Of a DNA stretch of 35,508 bases, positions 13,661 to 21,639 are shown piece by piece. Location: the IMG/VR virus record IMGVR_UViG_3300046777_000949, positions 1-35,508 of that record. The stretch is one strand, 5' to 3'. Each line of letters opens with the position of its first letter. Position 1 is the stretch's first letter. This stretch comes from a virus. Made by a program: the position numbers and the translations under genes. The notes beneath the pieces are model-generated. The model worked only from the letters and a program-made list of their open reading frames with translations. It did not search any database and had not been told where the DNA came from.

Positions 13661-13855
13661 ATGTCTATAGAACTAATGGTTGATGATGATGATATGGATG
13701 TCGTTAAGTATGAATGTTGGTATTGGTCTGTCATTGACAGTATGGCTGACTTAATCATGAACAATGGACGTGATAAGGTCATGGCTGATGTAGCTGAAAC
13801 TGTACTTAAGCGCTTAGGTGAAGGTTATGTCTTACCCGTGGATGAACATCCATGA
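13661..13855 (+). CDS. Hypothetical 64-residue acidic protein
   Basis: AAAGGA lies about 8 bases before the ATG. The N-terminus contains a run of Asp (VDDDDMDVV) and is followed by an aromatic CWYWSVIDS and a helical C-terminus. It is the first gene after the structured gap. The function is unknown. Confidence 0.55.
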   Translation: MSIELMVDDDDMDVVKYECWYWSVIDSMADLIMNNGRDKVMADVAETVLKRLGEGYVLPVDEHP

Positions 13856-13914
13856 TGATGATGACATTGTTTGTCGTTATAGTAACTTTAATTAAACTGA
13901 TTGTGAGCAAGTAA
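13852..13914 (+). CDS. 20-residue membrane micro-peptide
   Basis: The frame starts with four Met codons and continues with a purely hydrophobic stretch (TLFVVIVTLIKLIV). It overlaps the previous stop (ATGA) and the next start (TAATG), filling the gap exactly, which argues for translation. It would be a single-span inner membrane peptide. Confidence 0.45.
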   Translation: MMMMTLFVVIVTLIKLIVSK

Positions 13915-14117
13915 TGGACATTGACCCAAACAAACCGTGGCCCTTCCCGTCTGTACCTTTGGGAGGTGACAGTAGCTTAAAAGCCTTAGCTGATACTTTA
14001 TCGATGCTGGAGGATTTCACAGCTTTTCAGCTCAGAGGGGACATCTACTATGGATACCCTGATAAAAAGGCTCTAAAGACCATTGAAGGCCTTAGAAAGG
14101 TACTAAATGAAGCTTAG
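13914..14117 (+). CDS. Hypothetical 67-residue protein
   Basis: The protein begins MDIDPNKPWPFPSVPLGG and has a helical C-terminal half. It ends inside the first codons of the primase/helicase gene. The function is unknown; the coupling suggests a replication-linked role. Confidence 0.55.
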   Translation: MDIDPNKPWPFPSVPLGGDSSLKALADTLSMLEDFTAFQLRGDIYYGYPDKKALKTIEGLRKVLNEA

Positions 14118-15735
14118 CATAGTACGCAAACCTAAGCCTGAGTCAAAGTTTGTAAAGCATATACCCTGTGAGTACTGCGGTAGCTCAGATGCAGGTGCTT
14201 TATACGATGACAATCACACCTATTGCTTTAACTGCCATGAAACACATCATGAGAATGAATATGATGATTTCACAGTTAAGCAAGATGCAGTTAAACCTAG
14301 GAAAACTCAGATGCTAGACATCAAGGGACAGATTAAAGCGATACCTGACAGAGGTATCAGTCAACAAACATGTGAGAAATATGGAGTAACTCAAGAAAAT
14401 GGACAACACTTTTATCCTTACACTGACGATGCCGGAGGAGTTGTTGCAGCAAAACTTAGAAGAGTGGCAGACAAAACTTTCAGTATTCTTGGAACATTCA
14501 CGAATGCTCGGTTATTCGGTCAACAGCTCTTTCACGCTGGTGGCAAGGCCGTCACCATCACTGAAGGAGAACTTGATGCTCTAGCAGCTTTTCAGATGAA
14601 TGGTAGCCTCTACCCTGTGGTGTCGGTCAGGAACGGTGCACAGGCAGCATTGAAGGACTGCAAGGCACAGTATGAGTGGCTAAACAGCTTTGAATCAATA
14701 GTGATCTGCTTCGATGCTGATGAACCGGGTAAGAAGGCCGCTAAAGAGGTAGCTGAACTGTTCGGTCAGAAGGCTAAGATTGTGAAACATTTGAGTGGCT
14801 ACAAAGATGCCTGTGACTACCTCATTGCTGGCGCTACCAAAGAGTTTGTGAACGAGTGGTGGAGAGCTGAGGTTTACATTCCAGATGGGATCATTAATGC
14901 AGCTTCACTGTGGGAGGAAGTGATTAAACCTGAGGCTAAGGCTGAGGCTATGTACCCTTGGAAGGGCTTGAATAAGCTTCTCTACGGTATGAGGCCATCG
15001 GAGTTAGTGACAGTCACTGCTGGCTCAGGACTAGGTAAGAGTCAATTCTTACGTGAGATCTTGTTTAACATTCTGAACACTACGAAGTGGAACATTGGAG
15101 GGTTATTCCTCGAAGAGTCAACACGTAAGACAGCTAGAAGTATCATGAGCTTACATGCCAACAAACTGTTACACCTGCCTGATACACCAACAACTGAAGA
15201 GGAGCTTAAAGATGCATTTGACAACACTCTTGGATCTAACCGCATTTACCTTTTCGATCATTTCGGTAGTTCTGATGTGGATAATATTACTAACAGAATA
15301 CGGTACATGGCAAAAGCGTGTGACTGTCGTGTGGTTTTTCTCGACCATATCTCTATCGTGGTTAGTGGGCAGGATCTTGGAGATGAGCGTAAGGCTATTG
15401 ATAACATGATGACGAAGCTTCGCACACTGGTTCAAGAGTTGGAGATCACTCTGATCTGTGTGAGTCACCTTCGTAGGCCTCAAGGCAATGCAGGACACGA
15501 GGATGGACAATCAGTATCGTTGTCTCAGCTCAGAGGTTCAGGATCAATTGCTCAGCTGTCAGATGCTGTGATTACATTGGAACGTAATAGCATGGCTGAG
15601 GATGAGAATGAGAGACACATGACTAAGATTGCAGTGGCTAAGAATCGTTACAATGGCTATACAGGCCCAGCGTGTACTTTGAAGTACGACATGGAGACTG
15701 GACGTATGATGGAGATACAAGATGAGACGCTTTAG
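14107..15735 (+). CDS. T7 gp4-type DNA primase/helicase
   Basis: This 542-residue, full-length bifunctional protein has an N-terminal zinc-binding primase motif (C21, C24, C40, C43). The TOPRIM domain follows, with E153 (TITEGELDA) and D203/D205 (ICFDADEPG). The RecA-like hexameric helicase has Walker A GSGLGKS (306-312), Walker B FLDH (D413) and H454 in CVSHLRRP. It unwinds DNA 5' to 3' at the fork and primes the lagging strand. The start overlaps the preceding stop, with AAAGG 6 bases ahead. All catalytic residues are present. Confidence 0.95.
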   Translation: MKLSIVRKPKPESKFVKHIPCEYCGSSDAGALYDDNHTYCFNCHETHHENEYDDFTVKQDAVKPRKTQMLDIKGQIKAIPDRGISQQTCEKYGVTQENGQHFYPYTDDAGGVVAAKLRRVADKTFSILGTFTNARLFGQQLFHAGGKAVTITEGELDALAAFQMNGSLYPVVSVRNGAQAALKDCKAQYEWLNSFESIVICFDADEPGKKAAKEVAELFGQKAKIVKHLSGYKDACDYLIAGATKEFVNEWWRAEVYIPDGIINAASLWEEVIKPEAKAEAMYPWKGLNKLLYGMRPSELVTVTAGSGLGKSQFLREILFNILNTTKWNIGGLFLEESTRKTARSIMSLHANKLLHLPDTPTTEEELKDAFDNTLGSNRIYLFDHFGSSDVDNITNRIRYMAKACDCRVVFLDHISIVVSGQDLGDERKAIDNMMTKLRTLVQELEITLICVSHLRRPQGNAGHEDGQSVSLSQLRGSGSIAQLSDAVITLERNSMAEDENERHMTKIAVAKNRYNGYTGPACTLKYDMETGRMMEIQDETL

Positions 15736-15756
15736 TCGAATGAAGGAGGATATGTT

Positions 15757-15996
15757 ATGAGACAAGATGAAATCATTGAGATGGCTAAACAAGCCACTAT
15801 AGGTGGGGATGAGATTGCTGTATTTACAGTGTCTGAACTTATGAAGTTTGCCAAGTTAGTAGCGCAACACGAGCGTGAGGCGTGTGCAAAGGTGTGTGAG
15901 GAAATGCGAACCTATGTTGGCAGAAATAATGCTGTTACTCAGTCATCCGCCCAAGATTGCGCCACCGCCATCCGAGCAAGGGGACAATCGTTATGA
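15757..15996 (+). CDS. Small accessory protein (EREACAKVCEEM type)
   Basis: This 79-residue protein has an excellent ribosome binding site (AAGGAGG). The C-terminal half, with EREACAKVCEEM and DCATAIRARG, is a pattern I recognise from many phages and prophages of Betaproteobacteria, where it occurs with other small accessory genes. The function is unknown. Its presence is one hint about the host group. Confidence 0.6.
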   Translation: MRQDEIIEMAKQATIGGDEIAVFTVSELMKFAKLVAQHEREACAKVCEEMRTYVGRNNAVTQSSAQDCATAIRARGQSL

Positions 15997-16139
15997 GCGC
16001 ATGGTTAATCGCTGTAGTAGGGGTAGTCTACACTGTTGTAGCTATTGACCTACTCGTTAAAGGTAACACTGGCTTAGGTATAGCCTTCGTAGGTTATGCT
16101 CTAGGGAATGTAGGATTATATCTGGAGGCTGCAAAATGA
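15993..16139 (+). CDS. Small membrane protein, two spans
   Basis: This 48-residue protein starts at ATG 15993 (MSAWLIAVVGVV), overlapping the previous stop. It has two hydrophobic segments separated by LLVKGNTGLG. It is too short for an enzyme. The context does not suggest a lysis role, and membrane-based superinfection exclusion is one possibility. Confidence 0.55.
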   Translation: MSAWLIAVVGVVYTVVAIDLLVKGNTGLGIAFVGYALGNVGLYLEAAK

Positions 16140-16429
16140 CAGGTACTATACCTAAGTGGATGCAAAGGATGATGGACATTGGAGTTTCTCCAGAAGTCAT
16201 TGAAGAGAGAGCTAATCGTAGACGCATGAAGGAACGTGAGTGGGCTCAGAGGAATAGAGACATCAAAGCTGCACATAAAAGAGCTTACAGGGCTAAGAAG
16301 AATAAAACTGTAGGGACTGAATCGGGAACTGTTGGAGTAGCTATTAAGTATACCTACCGTCCTAATTGGAAGGAAGCTCCTGTGTATCAATGTACTGAGT
16401 TGAACTATAGAGGGAAACAAGCATCATGA
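16136..16429 (+). CDS. Hypothetical 97-residue basic protein
   Basis: The protein is rich in Arg and Lys, with a long basic helix (ERANRRRMKEREWAQRNRD) in the middle, and probably binds nucleic acid. GGAGG precedes its ATG, which overlaps the previous stop (ATGA). No family is recognised. Confidence 0.6.
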   Translation: MTGTIPKWMQRMMDIGVSPEVIEERANRRRMKEREWAQRNRDIKAAHKRAYRAKKNKTVGTESGTVGVAIKYTYRPNWKEAPVYQCTELNYRGKQAS

Positions 16430-16836
16430 CTAAAGACCAAGTACGAAGTACTGAAGAAGCATTACGCCTTGCATTGGAGGCGTTGGAATATGAAGCACAA
16501 AAAGGAAATGACAATGCTTATCAGTTTGAAAGAGAAGCCATTAAAGCCGCACTAGAAGCGAAGGATGAGCCTGTGGCGTGGATGCGTACAAGTGGAACTG
16601 GGTCGCCTGTTGTGACAGAAGCATTGTTGGCTGAAATGCCAGAGATGCGATGGAATTTTCAACAGCCCCTTTACACCACCCCACCACAGCGGCAATGGGT
16701 AGGGCTGACTGATGGGGAGATAGAAGTAATAGAGGCTTTAAAAGCACCGCCAGTACATCCTGATTTTATTGATTGTGATGATTGGATGGATTTTGCCAGA
16801 GCCATTGAAACCAAATTAAAGGAGAAAAACACATGA
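16426..16836 (+). CDS. Accessory protein (EPVAWM ... PLYTTPP type)
   Basis: This 136-residue protein has an N-terminal acidic helix (EEALRLALEALEYEAQKG), then DEPVAWMRTSG, QQPLYTTPPQRQWVGLTDGE and a C-terminal helix. This modular layout is familiar from small accessory genes of phages infecting Burkholderiales-type bacteria; its role is unknown. The region is visibly richer in G and C than its neighbours. The last five residues (KEKNT) are encoded by the ribosome binding site of the next gene, and the same ending occurs in the next protein. Confidence 0.6.
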   Translation: MTKDQVRSTEEALRLALEALEYEAQKGNDNAYQFEREAIKAALEAKDEPVAWMRTSGTGSPVVTEALLAEMPEMRWNFQQPLYTTPPQRQWVGLTDGEIEVIEALKAPPVHPDFIDCDDWMDFARAIETKLKEKNT

Positions 16837-17027
16837 AATACTCACAGTCCAAACCGCTTGTTGAAGAGTTGATGAGTGTTGCAATACTGTTTCATGGAAG
16901 CCCAACCATGTTGCGCGAAAGAATAGCGGACGCTGTTGACAGGCATATCCCTGACCTTGACCCCGCGTGTATGGAGCGTGGTTGCCCCTGCATTGAAACA
17001 TTCCCACCAAAGGAGAAGAACACATGA
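16833..17027 (+). CDS. Hypothetical 64-residue protein
   Basis: The protein begins MKYSQSKPLVEELMSVAI and contains DLDPACMERGCPCIETFPP, with three cysteines. It ends in KEKNT like its upstream neighbour, because both junctions share AAAGGAGAARAACACATGA. It may bind a metal. No function is known. Confidence 0.55.
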   Translation: MKYSQSKPLVEELMSVAILFHGSPTMLRERIADAVDRHIPDLDPACMERGCPCIETFPPKEKNT

Positions 17028-17230
17028 TTCACACCGATGAAGACGATGAGTTCGAGCGTATTGAGCGTGAGAATGCTATGAAGGGTCAGCCTTATCACTT
17101 TGAGATTTATGTTTCTCCTTCTCAAAGAAACGAAGTATTAGAGGAAGTGGCTAAAGAGTTTGACAAGATGAAAGCGTTTGGCACTACCGCTGAATCATTC
17201 GCTGTATTTGTAAGAGGCATGAAAAAATGA
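17024..17230 (+). CDS. Hypothetical 68-residue protein
   Basis: The protein is acidic and helical (HTDEDDEFERIERENAMKG at the start). It has a strong AGGAG site and four-base overlaps on both sides. The function is unknown. Confidence 0.55.
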   Translation: MIHTDEDDEFERIERENAMKGQPYHFEIYVSPSQRNEVLEEVAKEFDKMKAFGTTAESFAVFVRGMKK

Positions 17231-17409
17231 TTGACTTAGATAAGATAGCGGGTAGAATGTTGGACTTGGAAACGAAGTACTATGAACTTCAAGATAAGTA
17301 TCAATTACTGATCCATCACTATGAAGACCTAAAGGCAGAGTATGAAGCGTATTGTGTTAGACATCGAGACAACATTAGATCACAACACGATCTGGATGGT
17401 AGTAACTAA
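17227..17409 (+). CDS. Hypothetical 60-residue coiled-coil protein
   Basis: The protein is almost entirely a charged helix with a heptad-like pattern (LETKYYELQDKYQLLIHHYE). The last 68 bases overlap the start of the DNA polymerase gene in another frame. This long overlap leaves some doubt about the C-terminus, but the start overlaps the previous stop in the usual way. Confidence 0.5.
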   Translation: MIDLDKIAGRMLDLETKYYELQDKYQLLIHHYEDLKAEYEAYCVRHRDNIRSQHDLDGSN

Positions 17410-19063
17410 AGACATTGATACTGGAGAAGTTAACGTATGGAAAGCAGCAAGCAACCTCGTGGAGTATTTAAAGGACACTACGTTGATAGTAGCCCACAAC
17501 GGCATAAGCTTCGATTTTCCGATATTGAACAAGCTTTGGAGTACGAAGATTCGCTTGAGCCAAGTGTACGATACACTGATAGCGTCAAGGTTGTTAAATC
17601 CCTCAATAGAGAACGGGCACAGCTTAGACGCTTGGGGCGAGAGGATGAAGACACTCAAGAAAGTTGACTACAAAAGGATCTGGTTATGGTTAATGGACAA
17701 ACAACAAGAGGAGTATAAAGGTGAGTGCTTTGATGTTCCTCACATGGCTCTTCTGGAGTATTATTGCATTAGGGACGTTGAGGTCACTTGCAATCTTTAT
17801 AAGCATCTTACTGATGAATTTACTAAGAAAGGCTTTTCACAAGAAAGCATTGATCTTGAACATAAGGTAGCTTCTATCATATCTGAACAGGAACGTAATG
17901 GCTTCAAACTTGACTTACCCTTCGCAACCTGCTTACTTGCTGACATCAAAGGAAAGATGGCAGGAATATATGAGCAGATGCAAGAGAGATGGCCTCCCGT
18001 TGTCACTCCAAGGTTCCACAAGACCCATGGAAGACCTATCCAAGATTCCGTTGATACTTTCAATCCCGGAAGCAGGAAACAGATCGGAGAAAAGTTGATG
18101 GAGTTGGGATGGAAGCCAAAGGACTTTACTGAGAAGGGTCAACCTATTGTCGATGAGACAGTCTTAGCTAATGTTAAGATTCCTGAGGCTCAGATGATCG
18201 CTGAATACTTGATGCTACAGAAACGTGTAGCTCAGATTGAAAGCTGGTTAGAAGCTGTAGGCAAGGACGGTAGAGTTCATGGTAAGGTTATAACGAATGG
18301 AGCTGTTACAGGTAGGATGACACACAGTAGTCCTAACATGGCACAGATTCCTAATTCAGGTAGCATCTATGGAAAAGAATGTAGAGAATGTTGGACTGTG
18401 GAAGGCGGTAACGTATTGGTTGGTTGTGACGCTAGTGGCCTTGAGCTTCGGATGCTTGCACATTACATGAAAGATGAGAACTATGTTAAAACAGTCACGG
18501 AAGGTTCCTCCAAGGACGGCACTGATGTACATACGCAGAATCAGAAAGCTGCGGGGCTTCAAACAAGGGATCAAGCAAAGACCTTTATTTACGCCTTCCT
18601 ATACGGTGCAGGGCCAGCTAAGATTGGTTCCATTGTCGGTGGTAATGCTAAGGCGGGACAGAAGCTTATTGATTCCTTCCTTGCAAACACACCTGCCTTA
18701 CAGCGTCTTAGAAGTACGGTTGGTAGATATGCGGGTAAGGGCTTTGTACCGGGGCTTGATGGTCGTAAGATATGGGTCAGGTCGGAACATGCTGCCCTCA
18801 ATTCGCTCCTTCAAGGGGCTGGTGCTATCGTAATGAAGAAAGCTTTAGTACTATTTTATGATAAGACTAAGGCAAATAAGTGGCCTGTGAAGCTAGTAGC
18901 TAATGTTCACGATGAATTTCAGCTTGAAGTTCCTAAGGAATATGCTACAATAGTAGGTGAGGCTGCTAAGAGAAGTATCGTTGAAGCTGGGGAGTACTTT
19001 AAGCTTCGTTGTCCACTAGACGGGGAGTATAAAATTGGTGCAAACTGGCGTGAAACACACTAA
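17342..19063 (+). CDS. DNA polymerase, T7/PolA family with 3'-5' exonuclease
   Basis: The protein has 573 residues. The exonuclease motifs are DIET (D7, E9), AHNGISFDFP (D58) and YCIRD (D145), so proofreading should work. Polymerase motif A is GCDASGLELR (D363), motif B is RDQAKTFIYAFLYGAG (R409, K413, Y417) and motif C is NVHDEF (D524, E525). It is about 130 residues shorter than T7 gp5 (704), probably lacking the thioredoxin-binding loop. Tyr417 is at the position of T7 Tyr526 (E. coli Phe762). The start at 17342 is set by the exonuclease motif right at the N-terminus and AAAGG 8 bases ahead. It replicates the phage genome with the primase/helicase and SSB. Confidence 0.94.
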   Translation: MKRIVLDIETTLDHNTIWMVVTKDIDTGEVNVWKAASNLVEYLKDTTLIVAHNGISFDFPILNKLWSTKIRLSQVYDTLIASRLLNPSIENGHSLDAWGERMKTLKKVDYKRIWLWLMDKQQEEYKGECFDVPHMALLEYYCIRDVEVTCNLYKHLTDEFTKKGFSQESIDLEHKVASIISEQERNGFKLDLPFATCLLADIKGKMAGIYEQMQERWPPVVTPRFHKTHGRPIQDSVDTFNPGSRKQIGEKLMELGWKPKDFTEKGQPIVDETVLANVKIPEAQMIAEYLMLQKRVAQIESWLEAVGKDGRVHGKVITNGAVTGRMTHSSPNMAQIPNSGSIYGKECRECWTVEGGNVLVGCDASGLELRMLAHYMKDENYVKTVTEGSSKDGTDVHTQNQKAAGLQTRDQAKTFIYAFLYGAGPAKIGSIVGGNAKAGQKLIDSFLANTPALQRLRSTVGRYAGKGFVPGLDGRKIWVRSEHAALNSLLQGAGAIVMKKALVLFYDKTKANKWPVKLVANVHDEFQLEVPKEYATIVGEAAKRSIVEAGEYFKLRCPLDGEYKIGANWRETH

Positions 19064-19229
19064 TGTAAAACAGATTATCTTTGACGTTGAAGGAGAGAAC
19101 TTTAAGGTCAAGATGGTAGGTGACATGGATCTTGAAGAGGTATACACCATACTGGTATCAGCGGTGATGTACTTAGAAGACATGGCACAAGGGCTTTCAG
19201 TTCACCCTTCATCAAATGAACTACACTAA
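19035..19229 (+). CDS. Hypothetical 64-residue protein, TTG start
   Basis: The protein contains KQIIFDVEGENFKVKMVGD and an acidic, helical C-terminus (LEEVYTILVSAVMYLED). No ATG is available. TTG at 19035 has GGGGAG 7 bases ahead, inside the end of the polymerase gene; GTG at 19050 is the alternative. The function is unknown. Confidence 0.5.
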   Translation: MVQTGVKHTNVKQIIFDVEGENFKVKMVGDMDLEEVYTILVSAVMYLEDMAQGLSVHPSSNELH

Positions 19230-19240
19230 AGAGGAGTATA

Positions 19241-19399
19241 ATGGTATTTAACCTAGAACCTAATGAAGCTGCTTTCATTGTTCGTGTGGTTGGACAACTT
19301 CCTACAGAGTCAGGTGCATTCCCGTTGCATCAGAAGCTGGTGGAGCAGTTCCAAGCTCAAGACAAACAACAAGAAGTAGCACCTGTAACAGCTGAGTAA
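19241..19399 (+). CDS. Small conserved phage protein, 52 residues
   Basis: AGAGGAG lies 6 bases before the ATG. The sequence EPNEAAFIVRVVGQLPTESG, followed by FPLHQKLVEQFQAQ, is a pattern I recognise from short proteins in replication regions of many phages. Its biochemical role is not known. Confidence 0.65.
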   Translation: MVFNLEPNEAAFIVRVVGQLPTESGAFPLHQKLVEQFQAQDKQQEVAPVTAE

Positions 19400-19427
19400 A
19401 TTTAAACATTAACTAAAGGAAAATGAA

Positions 19428-19862
19428 ATGAGTATTGATAGCATCAAACCCGTAAAAGTCGCTGGTGAACTGTACTGGAGTAACTGGATGAAAGAGTACA
19501 ACAAGAAGTTCAACGAGGCTAACGATAAGTATGAGTGCACATTGGGACAATTGAGTGATGCAGCCTGTGCTAAGCTGGAAGAGCTTGGTATCAAGTTGAA
19601 AGATAAAGACACAATGGGTAAGTACATTGTCGGTAAATCTAAGTTCTTGTTTGAGCCTGTCGATGAAGAGGGCAACCCTGTAGATATCTCTAAGATTGGT
19701 AACGGTACTAAGTGTTATGCACTGGTGTCCTCATACCGCCACAAGATGTCAGCTAAGTTCGGTGCTGCACCATCTATTAAGAAGCTGGTGATCACTGAGT
19801 TGAAAGTTTACTCTCCTGAGGGTTCACCTGAGGAACAAGAAACAGCGGATGATGTCCTCTAA
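19428..19862 (+). CDS. Single-stranded DNA-binding protein, T7 gp2.5-like
   Basis: This 144-residue protein lies between the polymerase and the exonuclease. The N-terminal region with KVAGELYWSNWMKEYN, the central KSKFLFEP and the end of the domain at VITELKVYSPEG fit a DUF2815/gp2.5-like OB fold. The acidic C-terminal tail (EEQETADDVL) is characteristic of SSBs that contact polymerase and helicase. The assignment is from pattern and position. Its end overlaps the next gene by 14 bases. Confidence 0.7.
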   Translation: MSIDSIKPVKVAGELYWSNWMKEYNKKFNEANDKYECTLGQLSDAACAKLEELGIKLKDKDTMGKYIVGKSKFLFEPVDEEGNPVDISKIGNGTKCYALVSSYRHKMSAKFGAAPSIKKLVITELKVYSPEGSPEEQETADDVL

Positions 19863-20568
19863 TCAGGATAGACCTACAGAAGCCATCGTTGATGCTGATT
19901 TTTTAGTATACAAGGTTGGCTTCTCCAATGAGGACGAAGAGGAACGGTGGGCACTAAATCGACTCACAGAGTGGTTTACCGACATAATCTATATGCGCTT
20001 GAAGTGTGATGACTACAGAGCTTGGATTACAGGTAAGACTAACTTTAGATTTGAGATAGCTACCACAGTTCCTTACAAGGGGAATCGTAAAGATGCTCCT
20101 AAGCCTAAGCACTATGATGCTCTTCGCAAACATCTAATGAAGCTCGGTGCTAAGATGTCAGAGGGTGAAGAGGCTGATGACGCTGTAGGCATAGCATCCA
20201 CTGAAGGTAACTATTGGATCGTACACGTAGATAAGGATCTCGATCAGTTACCGGGATGGCACTACAATCCTGTAAAGGATGAAGAATACTATGTTACTGA
20301 GTTTGAAGGTTTGTACAGTTTCTACAAACAGATACTGACAGGCGATAGGGTTGATAACATAGAAGGTATCAGAGGTATTGGCCCTGTAAAGGCTGATAAG
20401 ATATTGAAAGATTGTACAACTGAAAGGGAACTATATGAAGCTTGTATCAAAGCTTATGACGGCAATACTGACAGGGTACTGGAGAACGGTCAGCTCTTAT
20501 GGTTAAGAAGGCAACCAAACCAAACGTGGCAGCCTCCTTCAGTCTCGCAGGAGCCGTCTGGACAGTAG
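19849..20568 (+). CDS. 5'-3' exonuclease, T7 gp6-like
   Basis: This 239-residue protein of the FEN/PIN family has acidic metal ligands D15/D17 (AIVDADF), E108/D110/D111 (GEEADD) and D128/D130 (HVDKDLDQLPG). D166/D169 follow (LTGDRVDNI), directly ahead of the helix-hairpin-helix segment IRGIGPVKADKIL (174-186). YKGNR (76-80) is the helical arch entry. It removes RNA primers and degrades host DNA. Its start overlaps the SSB gene; the first Met codon is doubled. Confidence 0.9.
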   Translation: MMSSNQDRPTEAIVDADFLVYKVGFSNEDEEERWALNRLTEWFTDIIYMRLKCDDYRAWITGKTNFRFEIATTVPYKGNRKDAPKPKHYDALRKHLMKLGAKMSEGEEADDAVGIASTEGNYWIVHVDKDLDQLPGWHYNPVKDEEYYVTEFEGLYSFYKQILTGDRVDNIEGIRGIGPVKADKILKDCTTERELYEACIKAYDGNTDRVLENGQLLWLRRQPNQTWQPPSVSQEPSGQ

Positions 20569-20786
20569 AGTTTGTTAACCACTTAGATGATATGGGTAAG
20601 TGTGATTCTGAGAAGCAGACCATCTCAATTCGAAGTGGTATGAATAAACAAGCTACTGAGCAAACCTTCTATCATGAGTTAGTACATGCCATTATGTTCA
20701 CAATGGGTAAGCTAAATCACGATGAAGAGTTTACAGATGCCTTTGGAGCTTTGCTGCATCAGTATCAAAGGACTAAAGTAGTATGA
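20499..20786 (+). CDS. Small zinc metallopeptidase-like protein (HExxH)
   Basis: This 95-residue protein has the motif HELVH (H59, E60, H63) within TFYHELVHAIMFTMG, and a second acidic helix (NHDEEFTDAFG) that may give the third ligand. It resembles the short phage proteins related to SprT/ImmA-type peptidases that occur next to replication genes. The beginning overlaps the exonuclease gene by 70 bases in another frame. The substrate is unknown; host regulatory proteins are possible targets. Confidence 0.65.
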   Translation: MVKKATKPNVAASFSLAGAVWTVEFVNHLDDMGKCDSEKQTISIRSGMNKQATEQTFYHELVHAIMFTMGKLNHDEEFTDAFGALLHQYQRTKVV

Positions 20787-21220
20787 AGCCTAAACGTAAA
20801 AAACCACTATCAGTTAGACAAGTAGCTTTAAAGCATGGCTTTAGATCTGGCTTAGAAGATAAGATAGCTGAGAACTTAACCAATCTAGGTATTCCATTTG
20901 AGTATGAGAAGCTTGTGATTGATTATGTTCAACCAGCTAAGGCTAGAAAGTACACTCCTGACTTTGTACTTCTAAACAACGGTATCATCATTGAAAGTAA
21001 GGGAAGATTCTTAACAGCGGATAGACAGAAACACCTAATGATTCAAGATCTGTATCCTGAGTTAGATATTAGGTTTGTCTTTAGTAACTCTAAAGCTAAG
21101 CTTTCAAAGCTAAGTCAGACAACATATGGTATGTGGTGTGATAAGCATGGGTTCAAGTACGCTGATAAAGATATTCCTATATCATGGTTAAACGAACGAG
21201 GAACTAAACATGTTAAATAA
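20783..21220 (+). CDS. Endonuclease I, T7 gp3-like Holliday junction resolvase
   Basis: This 145-residue protein is close to the 149 of T7 gp3. The catalytic set is E25 (SGLEDKI), D60 (YTPDF), E71 and K73 (IIIESKGRF), the PD-(D/E)xK layout of this family. It cuts branched DNA to resolve concatemers and degrades host DNA with the exonuclease. The start overlaps the previous stop. Confidence 0.92.
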   Translation: MKPKRKKPLSVRQVALKHGFRSGLEDKIAENLTNLGIPFEYEKLVIDYVQPAKARKYTPDFVLLNNGIIIESKGRFLTADRQKHLMIQDLYPELDIRFVFSNSKAKLSKLSQTTYGMWCDKHGFKYADKDIPISWLNERGTKHVK

Positions 21221-21476
21221 TTTGATTAAAGCAATGGAAAGCTCTCAAGAACTTCAATGGGCTTGGGAAGAGTTTACAGATGCTATTATCGTAGATAAAC
21301 TTAAAGAGACTTACATCACTCACTACAATGGAGACTTTAGTGGACACCCTGAAGATGTACAGTTCAGTAAAGAACTTGCAAAGGCTTGTGATTTAGTTCT
21401 AAGCTACTACATGGTTTCATTCGATCATCAGCAGTTCATTGAAGAGGTCAAGAAACATGAACGTAGACCTGATTAA
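21210..21476 (+). CDS. Hypothetical 88-residue protein
   Basis: The protein is acidic and helical, beginning MLNNLIKAMESSQELQWAWEE. It overlaps its neighbours on both sides. It is conserved-looking but unidentified. Confidence 0.55.
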   Translation: MLNNLIKAMESSQELQWAWEEFTDAIIVDKLKETYITHYNGDFSGHPEDVQFSKELAKACDLVLSYYMVSFDHQQFIEEVKKHERRPD

Positions 21477-21639
21477 AGAGCATGAAGATGGTAGTGCTAC
21501 TTTTCAGTTTGACTTAACAGCTGATGAAGCTCAGGCACTCTTAAGCTACGGCATCCTAGAAGCTATCAAAGCTGGTATACGTAGTGGTGAGAAGATAACT
21601 GTTGAAGGAGTTGATCTTGAAGATATTAGTGATACCTGA
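21457..21639 (+). CDS. Small conserved phage protein, 60 residues
   Basis: The start is taken at 21457 (MNVDLIKEHEDGSATFQFDL) with AGAGG about 10 bases ahead. The sequence LTADEAQALLSYGILEAIKAG matches a short family that often neighbours the metallophosphoesterase and DUF3310 genes in phages. The function is unknown. Confidence 0.65.
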   Translation: MNVDLIKEHEDGSATFQFDLTADEAQALLSYGILEAIKAGIRSGEKITVEGVDLEDISDT

